DNA of 64,000 nucleotides from CALBPI01 sp039033695 (GTDB lineage: Bacteria > Pseudomonadota > Gammaproteobacteria > Steroidobacterales > Woeseiaceae). The stretch is from NCBI GenBank assembly GCA_039033695.1, contig JBCCCC010000001.1:1-64000 (forward strand). The letters run 5' to 3'. A program made the translations under genes and the position numbers. This document shows positions 16,308 through 25,102 of this stretch, in pieces. The notes beneath the pieces were generated by a model. That model was given only the letters and a program-made list of their open reading frames with translations, was not told the DNA's origin and ran no database searches. Position 1 is the stretch's first letter. The number at the start of each line of letters is the position of its first letter.

Positions 16308-17701
16308 GCGCACTGGTCACAGCGCTTGTCGACGCGCTCGGCTCGAAGCATGTAATCACCCAGGCAGATCGCATGGCCGCATATATGACGGAGTGGCGCG
16401 GGCGTTGGCAAGGTCAAGCTCGCTGTGTCGTCAGGCCGAGTTCCACCGCTGATGTCGCAGCCGTCGTACGTTTGTGCAGGGATGCAAAGGTTGCCATTGT
16501 GCCGCAGGGCGGCAACACCGGCTTGTGTGGCGGTGCAGTGAGCCGTTCTGGCGATGTGTTGCTGGCGCTAGATCGAATGCACGCGATCCGCTCGATTAAT
16601 GCGATTGATTACTCGATGACGCTGGAGGCAGGCTGCACGCTGGCCAACGCACAAGACGCGGCTGCGGAGGCAGGAAGGCTGTTGGCGCTGGATCTCTCAT
16701 CTTCAGGTAGCTGCCAGATCGGCGGCAATTTGTCGACCAATGCGGGAGGTGTCAATGTCTTGCGTTATGGCTGTGCACGTGAGCAGGTGCTGGGGCTGGA
16801 GGTTGTGTTGCCGTCGGGCGAGATCATCGACGGGTTGAAGACTGTGCGCAAGAACACGGCGGGTTATGACCTCAAGCAGTTATTCATCGGCGCAGAAGGG
16901 ACGCTAGGCGTTATCACTGCGGCCAGTCTCAGGCTCTACGCGCAGCCCACATCGCGCCAGGTGTTCTGGCTCGCGCTCGACCAACTGGAGCATGTTCTCG
17001 ATCTCTATGCCGAAGCCCGAGCGCATTTTGACAACACACTGGCAGCATTTGAGGTCGTGTCAGGTCGCGCGTTGTCTTTTGTGCTGCGGCATATCGAAGA
17101 TAGTCAGGCCCCTGGCGCATCGGACAGCGCGTGGCATGTGTTGTTGGAGGTTAATGGCAGCGACGGGGAGGTCAGCGAGCCTGCTGTGCAAGCATTTGTG
17201 GCTGGGCAAATGGCGGCTGGCCGCGTTCGCGATGCACGGGTTGCGCAAGGGGCGGCACAGGCCAGCGCACTATGGGCGCTGCGTCACAACCTGTCCGAGG
17301 CGCAGCGCTACGAGGGCGCAAGTATCAAGCACGACGTCTCGATACCGCTGGATGCTATGGTCATGTTCTATGCGTCGGCCGAAGCGCAGCTTCTGGCGAT
17401 CCATGCTGACTTACGGCTCGTGTGTTTTGGCCACATCGGTGATGGCAATTTGCATTTCAATGTGAGCCAGCCTGCTTCGATCGACGCAAGCGTATTCGAA
17501 GGCCTGCGCCCCGCGATCAATGAGACGGTCCACCGTCTGGTCATCGCCCATGATGGATCAATTAGTGCGGAGCATGGCATCGGCATGCTGAAACGCGATA
17601 TTCTCGGGGATCAGGTCGGCGAAACCGCGTTGACGCTGATGCGAACAATAAAGGCGGCCATTGATCCGCTTAATCTGATGAACCCCGGTAAGGTGCTATG
17701 A
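16304..17701 (+). CDS. FAD-linked 2-hydroxyacid dehydrogenase (D-2-hydroxyglutarate dehydrogenase/GlcD type)
   Basis: The product has 465 residues. The PCMH-type FAD-binding domain (about 35-215) has PQGGNTGLCGGA and SSGSCQIGGNLSTNAGG. The FAD-linked oxidase C-terminal domain ends with FGHIGDGNLHFNVSQP, SISAEHGIGMLKR and NPGKVL. Proteins of this family oxidise D-2-hydroxyglutarate, D-lactate or glycolate. The metal-binding His residues in GHIGDGNLH and EHGIG are present. The substrate cannot be read from the sequence. It overlaps both neighbours by 4 nt, so it is coupled to the dehydratase and to the kinase gene. Confidence 0.88.
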   Translation: MSALVTALVDALGSKHVITQADRMAAYMTEWRGRWQGQARCVVRPSSTADVAAVVRLCRDAKVAIVPQGGNTGLCGGAVSRSGDVLLALDRMHAIRSINAIDYSMTLEAGCTLANAQDAAAEAGRLLALDLSSSGSCQIGGNLSTNAGGVNVLRYGCAREQVLGLEVVLPSGEIIDGLKTVRKNTAGYDLKQLFIGAEGTLGVITAASLRLYAQPTSRQVFWLALDQLEHVLDLYAEARAHFDNTLAAFEVVSGRALSFVLRHIEDSQAPGASDSAWHVLLEVNGSDGEVSEPAVQAFVAGQMAAGRVRDARVAQGAAQASALWALRHNLSEAQRYEGASIKHDVSIPLDAMVMFYASAEAQLLAIHADLRLVCFGHIGDGNLHFNVSQPASIDASVFEGLRPAINETVHRLVIAHDGSISAEHGIGMLKRDILGDQVGETALTLMRTIKAAIDPLNLMNPGKVL

Positions 17702-19896
17702 ACGACGTTGATCCGGCTATCGGCGAGCCGCCGCAGGCGTTGTTGCTAGCGATGGAGCAGCTGATCAGCGGCGAGCGAAGTATCGCTGAGTTTCGTGATG
17801 ACATGCTCAACATCCTGTATGAGAAACCGGCCATCGCGCAGGCTGTGCGCGGTCTGGTGGACGACTATGCCCGGCGCGGCTTGGTACCCGAGCAGATACA
17901 CAGGTTGCTGACGCGTGATATCGACAAAGCAACCAATGAGGATCTGCCGACCACGCCAACAGAGTTCACCTATTCCGGCGAAGAGACGGACACGTTTGGA
18001 CAGGGTCAGGACCGGCAGCACGTGACAGCATCAAAGGCTAAGTCCACGCCACGTCCAATAGCCGTTGGCAGCCTGCTGCGAGATCGGTTTGAAATCGTTG
18101 GACGCGCGTCGGGCGGCAGCATGGGCGTTGTCTACAAGGCTATCGACCGACGCCTCGCCGAGGCGGAAGGTGGCCAACCGAATGTTGCGATAAAAGTTCT
18201 GGCGCCGGACTATGCCGGTCACGGGAGTGCGATGCGTGCGTTGCAGCAGGAAGCGGCCAAGGGCCGTTACCTGAATCACCCGAACATCGTGCGTTTTCTG
18301 GATTTGGACCGTTGCGACGATCAGGTTTTCTTGGTCATGGAATGGTTGGATGGCCGATCACTTAGTGACATCCTGAATGAGCAGCCCGGCAAGCCTATGC
18401 CCGCAGGCCAGGCGCTGGAGATTATCGCCGCAGTCGGGCAAGCGTTAGCACATGCGCACAAGCTTGGCGTGACCCATGCCGATGTAAAGCCAGGCAACGT
18501 CATGGTGTTGCCGGGCGGCGGCGTGAAGCTGCTCGATTTTGGTATCTCACGCGCTCGTGGTGACCTGGCGGGCAAGGCCGTCAGTTTTGATTCGAGCTTC
18601 CTGCAAGCCGCGACGCCTGCCTACGCCAGCCCGCAGGTTCTGGCAGGTCAGGCAGCGCGGCCGATTGACGATGTCTACTCGCTGGCCAGCATGGCTTATC
18701 GTCTGTTCAGCGGGCAACGCGTGTTTCGCGACAAGAGTGCGCGAGAAGCGCTCGAGAACCAATGGCGTCCAGCGCGCATTGACACACTCGATGCAAAGCA
18801 ATGGCGGGCACTGGAGCGTGCGCTCGCGCTACCGCAGGCTGATCGCACCCCGAGTGTTGATGCGTTCCTCGAAGAGATGGGGCTCGTTAGCGAGACGGCC
18901 GACTCACGCGCGCTGGCAGCATGGCGGTGGCCAATCGCGGGTGTCGTTGGATTGACTTTGCTGGCTGGTCTCGCGTTGTGGTCGCCCCGGTTTTCTGTTG
19001 AACAGCCTGAGTCGCCCACGCCATCAACGGCACTGGGGCAATCTAGCCGGTCCGCACCCCAAGCCGTCGAGAACGACGCGCGCGCAACTCCACCACCGGA
19101 CATTCCCTTCGAGGTGACCGATGTGCGCTTCATTCCGAACCTGCCACCGGCTGCAATTACGCTGGCTTTGCCGGCGCCTGGCGCCGCAGCGCGCAGCAGC
19201 ATTGCAGAGCTGCGACTTATTGAGGATGCTGGTGCGTCGATCATTCGGCTGACGCGCAGCGATGCGGCACAACCATTAACAGTTTCTCTGGTGCGTCAGC
19301 CCGTTGCCGAGTCATTAGGGTTATTGTTGGCTGGCAGCTTGCGTGTGGTGCCAGAGATTGTCCGCTTTGAGGCGGGTCAGACTTCAGCTGACGTCACAGT
19401 CGAGAATCTGCCTGACGAGCAGGTTGAGCCAGACAACGACGTTCGCTACACGTTGGTGAATACCGAGGACGATAGAACGCTGGCTGAGGTATCGCTGCAG
19501 CTCAACGACGACGATCGACAGCGGATCGCATCAGAGCTTCCGCCGGACACTGCCGGGTTTGCATTGGACGAGTTGACAGTCCGTGAGGATGCCGCTGCCG
19601 TAAGGTTGACCGTTTGGCGCTTCAACGCGAGGGCTGGCGAGTTCCAGATACCCATATTGATCGAGGACTTGGGCGCAACACCTGGCGAGGATTACATCAT
19701 GAATAGTGATGCATCGGTCAGGTTCGAGTCGGGCCAATCCGTTACCACGTTGTATTTGTTGCTCGTGTCGGACGACCTTGCAGAGCCCGTCGAGTCGTTG
19801 CGCCTGAGTATCGCGGGCGAGGGCGATTGGCCGGGTGTTAATCGCAGCGCCACAGTGCGTATACTCGACGTTTCCGCAGCGTCAGCAACCGAGTGA
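17698..19896 (+). CDS. Membrane Ser/Thr protein kinase with Calx-beta-like extracytoplasmic region
   Basis: The product has 732 residues. An N-terminal region of about 120 residues is followed by a Hanks-type kinase domain (about 130-395): glycine loop GRASGGSMGVVYKA, Lys166 in AIKVL, Glu185, catalytic loop HADVKPGN (Asp262, Lys264, Asn267), and DFG at 280-282. The Arg of HRD is Ala, so this is a non-RD kinase. One transmembrane helix (about 409-428) leads to a periplasmic part with two stretches like Calx-beta domains (RFEAGQTSADVTV, RFESGQSVTTLYLLLVSDD). Active-site residues are intact. It overlaps the oxidase gene by 4 nt, an unusual partner for a kinase. The ligand and targets are unknown. 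Confidence 0.88.
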   Translation: MNDVDPAIGEPPQALLLAMEQLISGERSIAEFRDDMLNILYEKPAIAQAVRGLVDDYARRGLVPEQIHRLLTRDIDKATNEDLPTTPTEFTYSGEETDTFGQGQDRQHVTASKAKSTPRPIAVGSLLRDRFEIVGRASGGSMGVVYKAIDRRLAEAEGGQPNVAIKVLAPDYAGHGSAMRALQQEAAKGRYLNHPNIVRFLDLDRCDDQVFLVMEWLDGRSLSDILNEQPGKPMPAGQALEIIAAVGQALAHAHKLGVTHADVKPGNVMVLPGGGVKLLDFGISRARGDLAGKAVSFDSSFLQAATPAYASPQVLAGQAARPIDDVYSLASMAYRLFSGQRVFRDKSAREALENQWRPARIDTLDAKQWRALERALALPQADRTPSVDAFLEEMGLVSETADSRALAAWRWPIAGVVGLTLLAGLALWSPRFSVEQPESPTPSTALGQSSRSAPQAVENDARATPPPDIPFEVTDVRFIPNLPPAAITLALPAPGAAARSSIAELRLIEDAGASIIRLTRSDAAQPLTVSLVRQPVAESLGLLLAGSLRVVPEIVRFEAGQTSADVTVENLPDEQVEPDNDVRYTLVNTEDDRTLAEVSLQLNDDDRQRIASELPPDTAGFALDELTVREDAAAVRLTVWRFNARAGEFQIPILIEDLGATPGEDYIMNSDASVRFESGQSVTTLYLLLVSDDLAEPVESLRLSIAGEGDWPGVNRSATVRILDVSAASATE

Positions 19897-19942
19897 ATTT
19901 GACGGCGCGGCGACCGGCGCCGTGATGGACCAGTAGAACAAC

Positions 19943-21625
19943 ATGACAAAAGACAAGAATCAGCGCCGCTACTCGCGCACGATCGTTGACGGACCTTCAC
20001 AGGCACCCAGCCGCGCCATGCTTCGCGCAGTTGGATTTGATGATGCTGACTTTCTGAAGTCCCAGGTTGGTATTGCCTCGACATGGAGCATGGTGACGCC
20101 GTGCAATATGCACATTAATGCGTTGGCGGATCATGTTCAGACTGGCGTCAGCCGCGCCGGCGGCAAGCCAGTGCAATTCAACACCATCTCAGTATCTGAT
20201 GGCATCTCGATGGGCACGCCGGGCATGCGCTATTCACTGGTTTCCAGAGAGGTCATCGCTGACTCGATTGAGGCGGTGACTGGAGGCCAGGGCTTTGACG
20301 GCTTGGTCACTATTGGCGGCTGCGACAAGAACATGCCAGGGTGCATGATTGCGATGGCACGGCTAAACCGTCCGTCTGTGTTCGTGTATGGCGGGACAAT
20401 CAAACCAGGCGTAAATCGGCGCGACATCGTGTCGGTGTTTGAGGCGGTCGGTGGATTGGCCGGCGGCAAGATCTCTGAAGCTGAGTTACTCGATGTTGAA
20501 CGTACGGCGATCCCGGGCCCCGGAGCATGCGGCGGCATGTATACGGCAAACACAATGGCATCGGCGATTGAAGCGCTGGGTATGAGCTTACCGGGCAGTT
20601 CAGCGCAGGAAGCGGTGTCGACGGACAAGACACTGGATTGTGAGCTTGCCGGGGAAGCGGTCGTTCGCTTGCTGGCGGCCGATATCAAGCCTCTGGACAT
20701 CATGACGCGCCAGGCATTCGAGAACGCAATCACGGTCGTGATCGCGCTCGGTGGCTCAACGAACGCCGTATTGCACTTGTTGGCAATAGCGCATGCGGCG
20801 AATGTGTCGTTGACACTTGATGACTTCACGCGGATCGGCGCCAACGTCCCGGTGCTCGCCGATCTGAAGCCGAGCGGTTACTATTCCATGTCGGAGCTGG
20901 TAGCGATTGGCGGCATCAGGCCGTTGATGAAGACATTGCTGGAAGCCGGTTTTCTGCATGGCGATTGCCTCACTGTTACCGGCAACACGCTCGCGGAGGA
21001 CCTTGCTGATGTCGCCGATTATCCTGCCGATCAAAAAATCGTTATGCCGCTGTCATCACCTATCAAGGCTGATAGCCATTTGGTCGTGCTCTACGGGAAT
21101 ATTGCGAGCGAAGGCGCTGTGGCCAAGATCACTGGCAAAGAAGGCTTGGCATTCGAGGGTAATGCGAAAGTCTACGATTCCGAAGAATCCGCGCTACAGG
21201 CGATACTCGATGGCGACGTCGTCGCGGGTGACGTCGTGGTTATTCGCTACGAGGGACCAAAGGGTGGTCCGGGTATGCGTGAGATGCTGAGTCCGACCGG
21301 CGCCATCATGGGCAAAGGGCTTGGCGACAAGGTGGCACTGATCACGGATGGCCGTTTCTCAGGCGGCAGCCACGGGTTCGTGGTTGGTCATGTCACGCCG
21401 GAGGCAGTATCGGGTGGCACTATTGCACTGATTGAGAATGGCGACCCGATACGAATTGATGCACAGGCCAAGCGGATCGATCTGATGGTCGGCGACGATG
21501 TCATCGCGCAGCGGCGCGCACAATGGCAACCACCAGCACCACGCGAAACCCGAGGCTTGCTCGCTAAATATGCACGGCAAGTAACCTCCGCCTCACGCGG
21601 TGCCGTGACAGATGCGTTTGACTGA
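19943..21625 (+). CDS. ilvD: Dihydroxy-acid dehydratase
   Basis: The product has 560 residues, usual for the family. The Fe-S cluster and metal ligands lie in TPCNMHINALADHV, IGGCDKNMPGCMIAMARLNR and GPGACGGMYTANTM, and the C-terminal GRFSGGSHGFVVGHVTPEA is complete. It makes 2-oxoisovalerate and 2-oxo-3-methylvalerate, the last shared step before the aminotransferase in valine and isoleucine synthesis. It begins 46 nt after the kinase gene. The pathway partner ilvC is at 40710 in this window. No leader attenuator was seen before it. Confidence 0.97.
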   Translation: MTKDKNQRRYSRTIVDGPSQAPSRAMLRAVGFDDADFLKSQVGIASTWSMVTPCNMHINALADHVQTGVSRAGGKPVQFNTISVSDGISMGTPGMRYSLVSREVIADSIEAVTGGQGFDGLVTIGGCDKNMPGCMIAMARLNRPSVFVYGGTIKPGVNRRDIVSVFEAVGGLAGGKISEAELLDVERTAIPGPGACGGMYTANTMASAIEALGMSLPGSSAQEAVSTDKTLDCELAGEAVVRLLAADIKPLDIMTRQAFENAITVVIALGGSTNAVLHLLAIAHAANVSLTLDDFTRIGANVPVLADLKPSGYYSMSELVAIGGIRPLMKTLLEAGFLHGDCLTVTGNTLAEDLADVADYPADQKIVMPLSSPIKADSHLVVLYGNIASEGAVAKITGKEGLAFEGNAKVYDSEESALQAILDGDVVAGDVVVIRYEGPKGGPGMREMLSPTGAIMGKGLGDKVALITDGRFSGGSHGFVVGHVTPEAVSGGTIALIENGDPIRIDAQAKRIDLMVGDDVIAQRRAQWQPPAPRETRGLLAKYARQVTSASRGAVTDAFD

Positions 21626-21626
21626 C

Positions 21627-24254
21627 ATGACCCGCGAAGCAAGTTTCGATTTATCGTCGACGACACTTTCGCAGCCTTCGCCAGACGGCAATTGGGTGGT
21701 CTTGAAGTTTGGCGGCTCGAGTGTGGCGACCTACAGTAACTGGCTCAGTATTCTTGCGCGGCTGCGCCGACGCCAGCAAGACGGGTTCCAGCTGCTCGTG
21801 GTGCATTCGGCTTTGCGCGGCGTGTCGGATCAACTGCAAGCCCTGCTTGCCAGCGCGGAGCAAGGTCTCGAAGACGGCATCGTGGATGCCATCGTCGAGA
21901 CGCACGAGGCGTTGGCTGCAGACTTCGGTGTAGATGCGACCGCAGCGATTGGCGCCTACATCGAAGAGCTTCGCCAATTGGTTGCCGGGGTGCGTCTGGT
22001 GCGCGAGCTGACGCCCAGAGTGGCTGCGCGCGTGATGGCGATGGGCGAGTTGATGGCAACCTCGCTAAGTGCTGTCTGGCTGCGCAACCAGGGGCTCGAT
22101 GTGGTGTGGCACGATGCAAGAACCCTGTTGCGATCACAACCTGAAGCGCGCGAAAAGCGCCGCTTCCTGAATGCGGTTTGCCGTGACGACGCTAACGCCG
22201 ACTTGGTACGTCAACTGTCGATGAGCGCCGTAAATTTGACCCAGGGCTTCATCGCCAGCGATGACAACGGCGAGACCGTCTTGCTCGGTCGAGGAGGCTC
22301 GGATACCTCGGCAGCCTATTTCGCCGCCGGCTTGTCGGCGCGTCGTCTCGAAATCTGGACCGATGTGCCTGGTATGTTCAGCGCCGACCCGCGTCTGGTG
22401 CCGTCGGCACGATTGCTGACTCGCTTACACTACTCGGAGGCACAAGAGATTGCGTCGACGGGCGGCCTGGTTTTGCACCCGCGTTGTATCGGCCCGATAC
22501 GCCGGCACAACATTCCTATGTTTATTCGCTGTACGCCGCGCCCCGAATTGCCCGGTACGTTGGTCGCTGCGGTGACCGGCGAGCCCGAGCCGACAGTCAA
22601 AGCGATTTCGATGCGCCAGAATTTGACGTTGCTATCGCTCGATGGTGTCACGATGTGGCAAGAGGTCGGTTTTCTTGCACGTGTTTTCGCAGTATTCGCG
22701 GGCCACCGTGTGTCCATTGACCTGGTTTCGACATCAGAAAGCAATGTCACAGTATCCATCGATGACGACGGTGAGCCACTGCACGAGACTGCACTGCAGC
22801 AGTTGGTCGATGAGCTCAGCAAGATATGTGTCGTCAGGGTGATTCATGATTGCGCATCGGTCAGCCTCGTGGGCCGCAAGATACGCACAATTTTGCATAA
22901 ACTAGGCCCTGCCTTGGAGCTGTTTGAGGAGCAGCGCATTCACCTCGTATCGCAAGCGGCGAATGACCTGAATCTGACGTTTGTGGTCGACGACGCTCAG
23001 GGTTATCGACTGATTCAGAAGTTGCATCCATCGATCATCAGGCAGTCGCCTGGCGATACGAGTATTGGAGATACCTGGGAGTCATTGCAGTCTGGTGACG
23101 ATGAGCAACCGGTCACTGCGCCACCGTGGTGGCGTCTGCGGCGCGAGGAACTGCTGGAAAGCATGCAGGGCCATTCATCGCGTTATGTGTACGATGGCGC
23201 GACAATCGCCAGTGCGATTGATGGGCTGAAGTCGCTGGCGCATATCGATCGTGTGTTCTTTGCGATGAAGGCCAATTCCAATATTGAGATTCTGAAACAG
23301 GTCCATGCGGCAGGGCTTGGGTTCGAATGCGTCTCACCCGGCGAGCTTGACCGAGTGCTTAGTTTGTTTCCGGACATCAATCGTGACCGGTTGTTGTTTA
23401 CGCCAAACTTCGCGCCCAGAGAGGATTATGAGCGTGGCTTTGAGACAGGCGCAACAGTGACACTAGATAACTTGTTCCCACTGCGTGCCTGGCCAGATGT
23501 CTTTAAGGACCGTGACATCTTCATTCGTGTAGACCCAGGTCAAGGTCGTGGCCATCATGAGCATGTTCGGACAGCCGGGATGCATTCGAAGTTTGGCGTA
23601 CCGTTGTTTGAGTTGGAGGCGTTTGCTGAGGTGGCAGACGCATTAAACTGCCGCGTTGTGGGTGTGCATGCCCACTCCGGCAGCGGTATCACCCAGAGCG
23701 ATACGTGGCGCCAGGTTGCCGAAGTCCTTGCTGATGCTGCGCAGCGCTTTCCGCACGTACGTGTATTGGATCTTGGAGGTGGTCTGGGTGTTGCCGAGAA
23801 GCCAGGTGATCCTGAGCTGGACCTTGCCGCGCTTGATGACTCTCTGGCGGCGCTGCGTGCGCAGTTCCCCGATTACGACCTTTGGCTCGAGCCCGGGCGC
23901 TATCTGGTAGCCAAAGCAGGCGTTCTGCTAGCGCGCGTCACGCAGACTAAGGGCAAGGGCGATATGCAATATGTGGGTATAGCTACCGGTATGAACTCTC
24001 TGATCAGACCGGCACTCTACGGCGCCTACCACGAAGTCGTGAATCTGACCCGGCTGGATCGCGTTGCCAGCGAACTGGTAAGCATTGTAGGTCCCATTTG
24101 CGAGACGGGCGACAAGCTGGCAAGCGATAGATTGTTACCACCATCTCAGGAGGGTGATGTGTTATTGATTGCCAATACCGGCGCCTACGGTCGGGCAATG
24201 GCCTCTACCTATAATCTGCGTGACCCGGCGCCCGAGTTGCTGCTGAACAGCTGA
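21627..24254 (+). CDS. Bifunctional aspartate kinase / diaminopimelate decarboxylase
   Basis: The product has about 875 residues with two enzymes of lysine synthesis joined. Residues 1 to about 450 are an aspartate kinase: VVLKFGGSSVA at the start, GRGGSDTSAAYFAAGL, then ACT-type regulatory repeats with VSIDLVSTSESNVTVSID. Residues about 500-875 are a PLP-dependent LysA decarboxylase: FFAMKANSN with the PLP Lys, HAHSGSG, LDLGGGLG, WLEPGRYLVA and CETGDKLA. The first and last steps of the pathway are thus fused. The same fusion is known in Xanthomonas relatives. The ATG at 21627 follows the ilvD stop by 1 nt. An ATG at 21612 overlapping ilvD is also possible. Confidence 0.95.
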   Translation: MTREASFDLSSTTLSQPSPDGNWVVLKFGGSSVATYSNWLSILARLRRRQQDGFQLLVVHSALRGVSDQLQALLASAEQGLEDGIVDAIVETHEALAADFGVDATAAIGAYIEELRQLVAGVRLVRELTPRVAARVMAMGELMATSLSAVWLRNQGLDVVWHDARTLLRSQPEAREKRRFLNAVCRDDANADLVRQLSMSAVNLTQGFIASDDNGETVLLGRGGSDTSAAYFAAGLSARRLEIWTDVPGMFSADPRLVPSARLLTRLHYSEAQEIASTGGLVLHPRCIGPIRRHNIPMFIRCTPRPELPGTLVAAVTGEPEPTVKAISMRQNLTLLSLDGVTMWQEVGFLARVFAVFAGHRVSIDLVSTSESNVTVSIDDDGEPLHETALQQLVDELSKICVVRVIHDCASVSLVGRKIRTILHKLGPALELFEEQRIHLVSQAANDLNLTFVVDDAQGYRLIQKLHPSIIRQSPGDTSIGDTWESLQSGDDEQPVTAPPWWRLRREELLESMQGHSSRYVYDGATIASAIDGLKSLAHIDRVFFAMKANSNIEILKQVHAAGLGFECVSPGELDRVLSLFPDINRDRLLFTPNFAPREDYERGFETGATVTLDNLFPLRAWPDVFKDRDIFIRVDPGQGRGHHEHVRTAGMHSKFGVPLFELEAFAEVADALNCRVVGVHAHSGSGITQSDTWRQVAEVLADAAQRFPHVRVLDLGGGLGVAEKPGDPELDLAALDDSLAALRAQFPDYDLWLEPGRYLVAKAGVLLARVTQTKGKGDMQYVGIATGMNSLIRPALYGAYHEVVNLTRLDRVASELVSIVGPICETGDKLASDRLLPPSQEGDVLLIANTGAYGRAMASTYNLRDPAPELLLNS

Positions 24255-24280
24255 TCGCAGTTTCGCCAAAAGGATACTCA

Positions 24281-25102
24281 ATGACATTTGTGCTCGATGC
24301 GGCAACAACAGTTAACGTCCGCAGTGATGGCCGCTATCAGGTGGCGGTCGATGAACGCTTCTGGAATGGTGACCACGCGTTCGGTGGTTGGACCGCCGCC
24401 GTTACAGTTGCTGCCTGGCAAGCCGAACAAGCGTGTCGGGGTGAGCTTGTCACCCAGAATATCCAGTTCCATGCAGCGATTAAGGGGCCAGAGGTTATCG
24501 TCGAGACCACACTGGTTGAGCGGCGCCGGAGTGTGGACTTCTGGCATGTTGCGGTACTGGCATCCTCGCGAGAGCATCGTGTACTTGCGGCGGCAACGCT
24601 GGTGGCCGGTCAGCGGCGCGACAGCGAGATCGGATTCGAGCGCCGCAGCCCCTCGTACCGACCACAGAAAGACAGTTTTCGACTGCAACGCCAGCCAGTG
24701 AGCCCGTCCTGGTTCGATCACTATGAGATCTATCTCGCCAAAGGGCGCCCGTTTGCGGTCAATGAGTCACCGCATTCGGTCACCTATGTACGCGAGTCAG
24801 ATGGTCGTGCGCTGGACGCAAAAGCACTTACCGCTATGCTGGACACGCCAATGCCGCGAACGTTCTTTTGTGGTGAGCGACTTCCGTTTTCATCGACGGT
24901 TGCCATGTCGACGCACATCTATGCTAGCGATGCCGAATTGGCAACGGCGGGCGATGGCTTTATCACCCTGGACGTCGACTGCCAAACCATACGGCATGGA
25001 TTCCTGAATCAGGAGTGTCGTGCGTATCGTGACGATGGACTTTTACTGGCCGTCAGTTATCAAACCGGATTCTATCGCGAGGAGCCACCCTCTCATGCCT
25101 AA
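24281..25102 (+). CDS. TesB-like acyl-CoA thioesterase (thioesterase-like superfamily)
   Basis: The product has 273 residues. It has a double hotdog layout: the first half has NGDHAFGGWTAAVTVAA and the second half TVAMSTHIYASDAEL with GFLNQECRAYRDDGLLLAVS, matching the C-terminal TesB pattern (fD.G.L.a...Q). The likely role is hydrolysis of acyl-CoA to free acid and CoA in the cytoplasm. AGGA 6 nt upstream supports the ATG. Its end overlaps the next gene by 8 nt, so the thioesterase and the dehalogenase-like protein are coupled. The acyl chain preference is unknown. Confidence 0.78.
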   Translation: MTFVLDAATTVNVRSDGRYQVAVDERFWNGDHAFGGWTAAVTVAAWQAEQACRGELVTQNIQFHAAIKGPEVIVETTLVERRRSVDFWHVAVLASSREHRVLAAATLVAGQRRDSEIGFERRSPSYRPQKDSFRLQRQPVSPSWFDHYEIYLAKGRPFAVNESPHSVTYVRESDGRALDAKALTAMLDTPMPRTFFCGERLPFSSTVAMSTHIYASDAELATAGDGFITLDVDCQTIRHGFLNQECRAYRDDGLLLAVSYQTGFYREEPPSHA

